A DNA stretch of 64,000 nt, from positions 62,001 to 126,000 of the forward strand of contig QAZA01000001.1 of NCBI GenBank assembly GCA_003054695.1, read 5' to 3'. The notes under the pieces are model-generated. The model saw only the letters and a program-made list of their open reading frames with translations. It made no database searches and had not been told where the DNA came from. Source of the stretch: Verrucomicrobia bacterium LW23 (lineage in GTDB: Bacteria > Verrucomicrobiota > Verrucomicrobiia > Methylacidiphilales > UBA1321). The stretch's first letter is position 1. Every line of letters starts with the position of its first letter. Below, piece after piece: positions 59,983 through 64,000 of this stretch. A program made the translations under genes and the position numbers.

Positions 59983-61206
59983 CTAGCACACACACTCCTT
60001 GCCGCAGCAGGAGAGATCCTCCAGCCGCATCTGGTTTGCATGATAGGTGGCGGCGACGTCGTCCGGGACAGGGAGACCGAGGCGCCGGGCTACGGACTCG
60101 GCGACGATGGCGAAGCGTTGGCGGAACTTGTAGATATAGCAGAAGATGTGGTGCTCATGTCGCACCAGGGGGCCGGCAAGAAAGAGGCCGGGCGTCAGTG
60201 TCGATTCGTCATGCTCGTTTAGCAGAATGTTGCCGTCGTCCCGGTAAGCAAAGAGATGCTTCACCGGCGCTACGCCGCCGACAAAGCCCGTTGCCAGGAT
60301 GGGCTGGTGCTCGGAGAAGAAGCTCCCCTGCACCGTACACACGGTGTAGCCGCCACGCTCCCGCTTTACCTCGGTAACGCGGTGATTCGCCAGCACGCGA
60401 AGGTTGGAGCGCTCCGCCGTGACCGCGGCCAGGCGCTCCCGTGTAAACGGGGAGAGCGACCGGCTGGGATCCTGCTCCTGCGTCGCAAGTTGCTCAGCCC
60501 CATGCAACAGCGTTACGTGAACACCCCGTCGCACCAAGTGCACCGCCGCATCCACACCGCTCTCAAACGCGCCAATGACGATGCGGTCGCGACCGGGCAG
60601 CTCCTGAAAGCTGGCAATCTGGCTGTTGTGCAGGCAGTGCGCGGCCCCCGGAAACGAATGGGTGCGCGGGTACTGGAATTCGCCCGCCGCCCAGATCACA
60701 TTGTCGGCCGTGTAGACGGAGCCATCCCTGCACGTCAGCCGGAACGTGGTGCCCGGCCCGGACGGCGTAGGCGCCCGGCCGCGCGTCCCGGCTTTCTCGG
60801 GAGCCTCGACCTGCACGATGTCGATCCCCGCTTGGACCGGGAGCTGGCACTCGATGGCGGCCTGTTGTAGGTAGTGCGCGTACTGTTTGCCGGTGGGGTG
60901 CTCTGCCCCCAGAAAGTTGGCCACCGAGGTGTGCAGCATCACCGCGTTGAGGTCCAGAATGCCAAACGGAGTGGTGTTGAAGGACGGCGTAATCAGCCGC
61001 ATCTCCTTCGGCCAGCGCAGGAAGGACGCGCCGATGCAGTGGCGGTCCACAATCAGAAACTCCCCTGCCTTGTAGTCTTGCAACGCCACTCCGAGCCCCA
61101 CGCCCGCAGCGCCTGCGCCAACAACAATGGTGTTGATGTGTGTGTGATTTACCCGGCCGGGCTGAAAACTCGCCGGCCACTTCCAGGCCATTATTGCCAT
61201 ATCCAT
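59983..61206 (-). CDS. FAD/NAD(P)-dependent monooxygenase-like flavoprotein with Cys-rich tail
   Basis: A 407-residue flavoprotein. VVGAGAAGVGLGVALQ (GxGxxG at residues 30-35) is the FAD fold, and VIGAFESGVDAAVHLVRRGV the NAD(P)-binding one. LRWPKEMRLITPSF and LATGFVGG are typical of the CzcO/FMO-like group, which oxidises N- or S-containing compounds. Uniquely, the protein ends SCCGKECVC, with four Cys within eight residues (400, 401, 405, 407). This is a possible metal- or thiol-sensing tail. It is the second gene behind the L31 gene (74 bp), so it should share the metal-responsive promoter. Confidence 0.82.
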   Translation of the reverse strand: MDMAIMAWKWPASFQPGRVNHTHINTIVVGAGAAGVGLGVALQDYKAGEFLIVDRHCIGASFLRWPKEMRLITPSFNTTPFGILDLNAVMLHTSVANFLGAEHPTGKQYAHYLQQAAIECQLPVQAGIDIVQVEAPEKAGTRGRAPTPSGPGTTFRLTCRDGSVYTADNVIWAAGEFQYPRTHSFPGAAHCLHNSQIASFQELPGRDRIVIGAFESGVDAAVHLVRRGVHVTLLHGAEQLATQEQDPSRSLSPFTRERLAAVTAERSNLRVLANHRVTEVKRERGGYTVCTVQGSFFSEHQPILATGFVGGVAPVKHLFAYRDDGNILLNEHDESTLTPGLFLAGPLVRHEHHIFCYIYKFRQRFAIVAESVARRLGLPVPDDVAATYHANQMRLEDLSCCGKECVC

Positions 61207-61280
61207 CTCCTCAGCAAAATCCGTGCTTTAAATACAAGGGGGCCACGGCATTTCATGTCTACACTCGTAGTGAAACCTCT

Positions 61281-61559
61281 CTACCCGGCGTTAAGTTTCT
61301 GGCGCCGGGAGAGGGGGCTCGTCGAGCCGTAGCGTTTGGCAAACTTGTCGATGCGACCCTCTGTGTCCACAAACGACTTTTGGCCGGTGAAGAACGGATG
61401 CGAGGCCGACGAGATGCCGAGGAAAACGACGAAGTGCACAACGCCGTCGATCACCTCGGTCTGATCGGATGTCATGGTGGAGCGGGTGACGAAGCGGGCT
61501 CCGTTGGACACGTCCACAAACACGACGGGGTTAAGGGTGGGGTGAGTATTGGGTTTCAT
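61281..61559 (-). CDS. rpmE2: Ribosomal protein L31, type B (zinc-independent)
   Basis: A 92-residue ribosomal protein. MKPNTHPTLNPVVFVDVSNG, SSASHPFFTGQKSFVDTEGR and DKFAKRYG are the L31 motifs. The four Cys of the zinc-binding type A form are absent, which defines the type B paralogue. In many bacteria this paralogue is repressed by Zur and replaces the zinc-binding form when zinc is scarce, releasing zinc. Two palindromes upstream support such control here. It is slightly longer than the usual roughly 80-90 residues because of the LSRRQKLNAG tail. Confidence 0.92.
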   Translation of the reverse strand: MKPNTHPTLNPVVFVDVSNGARFVTRSTMTSDQTEVIDGVVHFVVFLGISSASHPFFTGQKSFVDTEGRIDKFAKRYGSTSPLSRRQKLNAG

Positions 61560-61598
61560 GGGCGGCGAAAGGATAGTGTGGGCGATTGAGTTAAAATA

Positions 61599-61613
61599 CG
61601 CAATAAAATTGCA
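61599..61613. promoter_or_regulatory. Palindromic operator 1 of the L31B/transporter divergent promoter
   Basis: CGCAA-TAAAA-TTGCA, half-sites separated by 5 bp. It lies 40 bp upstream of the L31B start. The matching second copy is at 61652-61666, centres 53 bp apart (about five helical turns). Zur or another Fur-family regulator is the likely binder. Confidence 0.55.
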
Positions 61614-61651
61614 TGTAGTGGCGCGATTAAGCCAAGAGCAATGTTTTTACA

Positions 61652-61666
61652 TGCAATTAACTTGCA
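61652..61666. promoter_or_regulatory. Palindromic operator 2, nearer the transporter gene
   Basis: TGCAA-TTAAC-TTGCA, the same YGCAA-N5-TTGCA pattern as operator 1. It lies 35 bp before the transporter start at 61701, where it could block transcription of that gene. Confidence 0.55.
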
Positions 61667-61700
61667 ATAAATGCGGCGTGGCGTCAAGCTTTGCTGTGCT

Positions 61701-62747
61701 ATGAGAGTCATCTTTTCCAATATGGGCAGTACGATTTTGCTCCTCGCTGCCATCCTGGCCGGGTCTCTCCTGGGTTGGTCGTCCAGCGCTACGGGGACAC
61801 AGCTGGCCGGGTATGTGGATCCGCTGATCCTCGCCCTGGTGGCCGTGCTGTTTTTTGAAGTCGACTTTACGGATTTCGCGGCCCTGAGGAACGTGGGCGG
61901 CCACTGGAAATGCCTGGCGCTTTCCTGGGCGTGCAATTTCCTCATCATTCCTCTGCTGGGCTGGGGCATTGCCAGCCTGCTGCTCAGCGGGCAGCCGTTG
62001 CTGCTTACTGGCCTGCTGATCTACTTTATGGCGCCATGCACGGACTGGTTCCTGGGCTTTACCAGGCTGGCGCGGGGCAACACGGCGCTGGGCTCGGTGC
62101 TGTTGCCCATCAACATGGTGTCGCAGCTTTTGCTTTATCCCGTATACCTGGGCTTGCTGGCGGGGCACAGCTCGGGTGCGGGCGTCATTACCATAGGGGC
62201 CACGCTGTGGCAGTGGTTTCTGGTGCCATTTGTGGGTGCGGTGGCGGGCCATTTCGTCCTGCGTGCGGCTCTTCCCGCCGTGTGGTTTGCCCGGCTGCGT
62301 GAGCTGGCGGGGCGGCTGGTGCCCGTCCTAATCGCGGCGATGGTGATATGCATTTTTGCCGCCAACATTAGCGTGATTCTGGAGCACGCCCTGGCCTTTC
62401 TGCTGATACTTCTGGCCGTATTCGCGTTTTTCGTTGTCACCTACTACCTGGCGGAAGCCGCGGCGTGGCTGGGCAGGCTGGACTATCCGGAGCGCGTGTT
62501 GCTTACCATGACCACCGCCGCACGCAACGCCCCGCTGATGCTTGGCATCACCATGGCCGCGTTGCCGGACCAGCCGCTGATCTACGCCGCGCTGGTTATC
62601 GGCATGCTGGTGGAGTTTCCCCACCTCACCGCTCTCAAGCACCTGCTGCTGCGTCGCCCCGATGCCCCGCCGCCCGCCCCCGGCCTGCCCGTGGCGGGTG
62701 AAGCATCGCGCGCCCACCCGCCCGGCAGTGTCGAAGCTATCGCGTAG
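61701..62747 (+). CDS. Bile-acid:sodium symporter/ACR3-like membrane transporter
   Basis: A 348-residue protein with about ten hydrophobic spans, starting MRVIFSNMGSTILLLAAILA. LIYFMAPCTDWFLGFTRLAR with the Cys, and GSVLLPINMVSQLLLYPVYL are typical of the bile acid/Na+ symporter (BASS) superfamily, which includes ACR3 arsenite exporters. The MAPCTDW Cys corresponds to the essential ACR3 Cys. The substrate is not certain; arsenite, or a zinc-related compound given the L31B neighbour, would both fit. The start at 61701 is preferred over 61671 because the longer form would begin inside the operator region. A 164-bp hairpin element begins 3 nt after its stop codon. Confidence 0.8.
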   Translation: MRVIFSNMGSTILLLAAILAGSLLGWSSSATGTQLAGYVDPLILALVAVLFFEVDFTDFAALRNVGGHWKCLALSWACNFLIIPLLGWGIASLLLSGQPLLLTGLLIYFMAPCTDWFLGFTRLARGNTALGSVLLPINMVSQLLLYPVYLGLLAGHSSGAGVITIGATLWQWFLVPFVGAVAGHFVLRAALPAVWFARLRELAGRLVPVLIAAMVICIFAANISVILEHALAFLLILLAVFAFFVVTYYLAEAAAWLGRLDYPERVLLTMTTAARNAPLMLGITMAALPDQPLIYAALVIGMLVEFPHLTALKHLLLRRPDAPPPAPGLPVAGEASRAHPPGSVEAIA

Positions 62748-62749
62748 TA

Positions 62750-62913
62750 AGACCAATTATCGGAATAAACCGGTACATGGGTGGAGGCGATTTTGAGATG
62801 AGGGCAAGGCGAGGCTGAGGGAGTGCATTTGAAAAATGCATGACCGAAGACTCAACGCCGCCCTCGCTCAAAAGCGTCCCGCCAATGTACCGGTTTATTC
62901 CGATAATTGGTCT
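62750..62913. repeat. 164-bp hairpin element A
   Basis: Arm X 62750-62829 (80 nt), loop 62830-62834, arm Y 62835-62913 (79 nt). The outer 29 bp pair perfectly, beginning AGACCAAT and ending ATTGGTCT. The apex carries GGGAGTGCATT on arm X and CGGTC..GCATT on arm Y. It lies between two convergent genes and begins directly after the transporter stop codon. See element B for the shared geometry. Confidence 0.9.
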
Positions 62914-62914
62914 A

Positions 62915-63078
62915 AGACCAATACGCACAGTTATTTGCTCTTTTTGCGGGCCGCTTTTGGGCTATGGCCGCACTGAAACTCCGGTCGAGCATTTTCCTAA
63001 TGCACTCCCTCCGTTTCAGCGCACCCATAGCCCAAAATCAGCTCCGCAAAAAGAGCAAATAACTGTGCGAATTGGTCT
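62915..63078. repeat. 164-bp hairpin element B, inverted relative to A
   Basis: Arm Y 62915-62993 (79 nt), loop 62994-62998, arm X 62999-63078 (80 nt). It shares with element A the length, the 8-bp ends AGACCAAT/ATTGGTCT, the 80/79 asymmetry and the apex motifs, but in the opposite orientation. The outer stem sequence is completely different from that of A, yet pairs with its own partner at 26 of 27 positions. One base separates the two elements. Confidence 0.9.
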
Positions 63079-63117
63079 AAACACGTGCGGAAAGAAGCGG
63101 CGCTCAGGCCCCGCCAG

Positions 63118-63483
63118 CTAGCAGCACGCCAGTGCCGTGCGATCGCCGGGACCGCCGGCAAACTTGGTGCGGGTGGACCACATGTTGAGGTACGTGAAGA
63201 GGATGTGCCGGGTAAAATCGGACTGCAGGCTTGCCCAGAGAAGCGGATAGTAGATGCTGTTGACAACGTCCGACTTTGCTATCGGCTTGCCCGTGGCTGT
63301 TGCCGCCGCCCACTTGCTGGTGGAGCGCTCCGTGTAAAAGCGGATCGCCTTGCCGTTGGAATCCCGAAACTGACAGGCCAGCTCATAATACATAGAGACG
63401 GGGCCGATGCTGAAGAGATAGGGAAATAAGCACGCTACAAACGCAATAAATCCATACTGTAGCATGCGAAAGAGAGAGTCCAT
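63118..63483 (-). CDS. Hypothetical single-span membrane protein
   Basis: A 121-residue protein starting MDSLFRMLQYGFIAFVACLF with one clear hydrophobic segment (about residues 8-30), then a hydrophilic domain with IRFYTERSTSKWAAAT and VVNSIYYPLLWASLQSDFTR, ending in a Cys pair. No family is recognised. Its start is 67 bp from the stop of the NuoL-like gene on the same strand. The codon pattern and stable composition suggest it is real, but this is not certain. Confidence 0.5.
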   Translation of the reverse strand: MDSLFRMLQYGFIAFVACLFPYLFSIGPVSMYYELACQFRDSNGKAIRFYTERSTSKWAAATATGKPIAKSDVVNSIYYPLLWASLQSDFTRHILFTYLNMWSTRTKFAGGPGDRTALACC

Positions 63484-63549
63484 ACACGAGAGGGTACGCC
63501 CTGTGGTGCATGGATACAATGCAGAAGATGAACTATCCGCAGCTTTTCA

Positions 63550-64000
63550 CTATCTAGCGCGCGAGACCCACAGCGCCACGGCAATAACCACCAGGCCGAC
63601 CACAAACCAGCGGAGGTGGCCGGGGAGGTAGCCGTTTTCGGCGCGGGTGGTGACAGCGCCCGAGGCACGCAGGGAGGTGCAGGAGCCGTCGAAGAGCCAC
63701 GCGTCCAGCACGCGTCGGTCCGCCACAGTGCTGACGAAACGGGCGACGAGGCGGATGGCGAAGACGACGGACTCCGCCGCAAGCAGGGCCACGCCCAGCA
63801 GCAGGATGGCGACGCCCGACGCGGCTGACCAGACGCGGCCGAGCGTGGCCTCGTAGATTTCGTCCAGGTAAAGGCGGTTGCGCAGCGCAGGCTCCAGCGG
63901 CGCAAAGGCCCGGGGGAACGTTGCACGCGAGCCGGACTGTCCCGCGGCGCCGTCTGAGGCGGTTGCCGTCGCGGGGGCGCGTTGTTTCTCACGAAAGACC
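63550..64000 (-). CDS. nuoL: NADH-quinone oxidoreductase subunit L-like protein, C-terminal part
   Basis: The open frame continues without a stop from the right edge (64000) to TAG at 63550, so the N-terminal part lies beyond the window. The visible 149 residues read NRLYLDEIYEATLGRV, then a hydrophobic span (GVAILLLGVALLAAESVVFA), ADRRVLDAWLFDG and a final span (RWFVVGLVVIAVALWVSR). FYxDEIYxxTL followed by xxxDxxVLDxxxxG is the C-terminal pattern of NuoL, the distal proton-pumping subunit of complex I. Other members of the family (Mrp or formate-hydrogenlyase subunits) lack this tail, so NuoL is favoured. Confidence 0.75.
   Translation of the reverse strand, partial: VFREKQRAPATATASDGAAGQSGSRATFPRAFAPLEPALRNRLYLDEIYEATLGRVWSAASGVAILLLGVALLAAESVVFAIRLVARFVSTVADRRVLDAWLFDGSCTSLRASGAVTTRAENGYLPGHLRWFVVGLVVIAVALWVSRAR

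Noticed and set aside
62750-63078. Integron attC array
   Set aside because: The elements are hairpins with conserved ends and variable stems, as attC sites are. However, the ends AGACCAAT/ATTGGTCT do not match the attC core GTTRRRY/RYYYAAC, no cassette genes lie between them and no integrase is in the window.
1-64000. tRNA or rRNA genes
   Set aside because: I looked for GGTTCRANYCC-type T-loops and flanking acceptor stems on both strands by eye and found no convincing candidate. A tRNAscan-SE run would be decisive.

Overview
The window is GC-rich chromosomal DNA from a Gram-negative, outer-membrane bacterium. It carries LpxD, an OprB-type porin, a two-partner-secretion exoprotein and a PilT-like ATPase. 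The gene mix, the EF-P variant, the scarcity of Shine-Dalgarno sequences and the hairpin repeats in the gaps all suggest a member of the Verrucomicrobiota (Opitutaceae-like). That placement is inference; no rRNA or other decisive marker is present.

Layout. 1-8500: the 5' end of a manganese-type pyrophosphatase, a ParB-like small protein, an AraC regulator behind two iron-box-like palindromes, a DUF2752 protein, an EF-P with Asn at the normally modified tip position, an RluA-type pseudouridine synthase, a DUF72 protein, an orphan type III secretion chaperone-like protein and a Nudix hydrolase. 8600-17200: a 2221-residue membrane-anchored alpha-2-macroglobulin with its thioester motif, a sugar-nucleotidyltransferase and a deoxyribosyltransferase-like protein. 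17500-27900: a less GC-rich block with a fatty-acid desaturase, an LpxD and a small membrane protein. It is followed by a complete Mrp Na+/H+ antiporter operon (A-B fused, C, D, E, F, G) ending with a FIST-domain adenylate cyclase. 27870-31700: a quinone-reductase-like gene divergent from an HxlR regulator, a flavoprotein/SRPBCC pair and a glycoside hydrolase family 2 remnant.

31700-39900: a fructose phosphotransferase system. FruA (EIIBC), an EIIA-HPr-EI fusion, 1-phosphofructokinase and an OprB porin are read one way. A DeoR-type regulator is divergent across tandem 10-bp operator repeats. 40100-48800: a 1744-residue exoprotein with TPS, beta-helix and MBG domains, then a PilT-like ATPase divergent from a second class III cyclase. 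49100-59500: ArgB, two secreted proteins, a GH78-like protein, a TetR regulator, a short-chain dehydrogenase and an alcohol dehydrogenase with its AraC regulator. 59500-64000: nested palindromes, then zinc-independent ribosomal protein L31 with a flavoprotein ending in four clustered cysteines, divergent from a bile-acid/arsenite-type transporter across two matching palindromes. These are followed by two adjacent 164-bp hairpin elements, a small membrane protein and the C-terminus of a NuoL-like subunit.

The most unusual feature is the pair of 164-bp hairpins at 62750-63078. They share length, 80/79-nt arm geometry, end sequence and apex, but their stem sequences differ completely while each still pairs with itself. 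Next are the probable metal-responsive locus at 59983-62747 and the several different long-hairpin repeats placed in gaps between genes.
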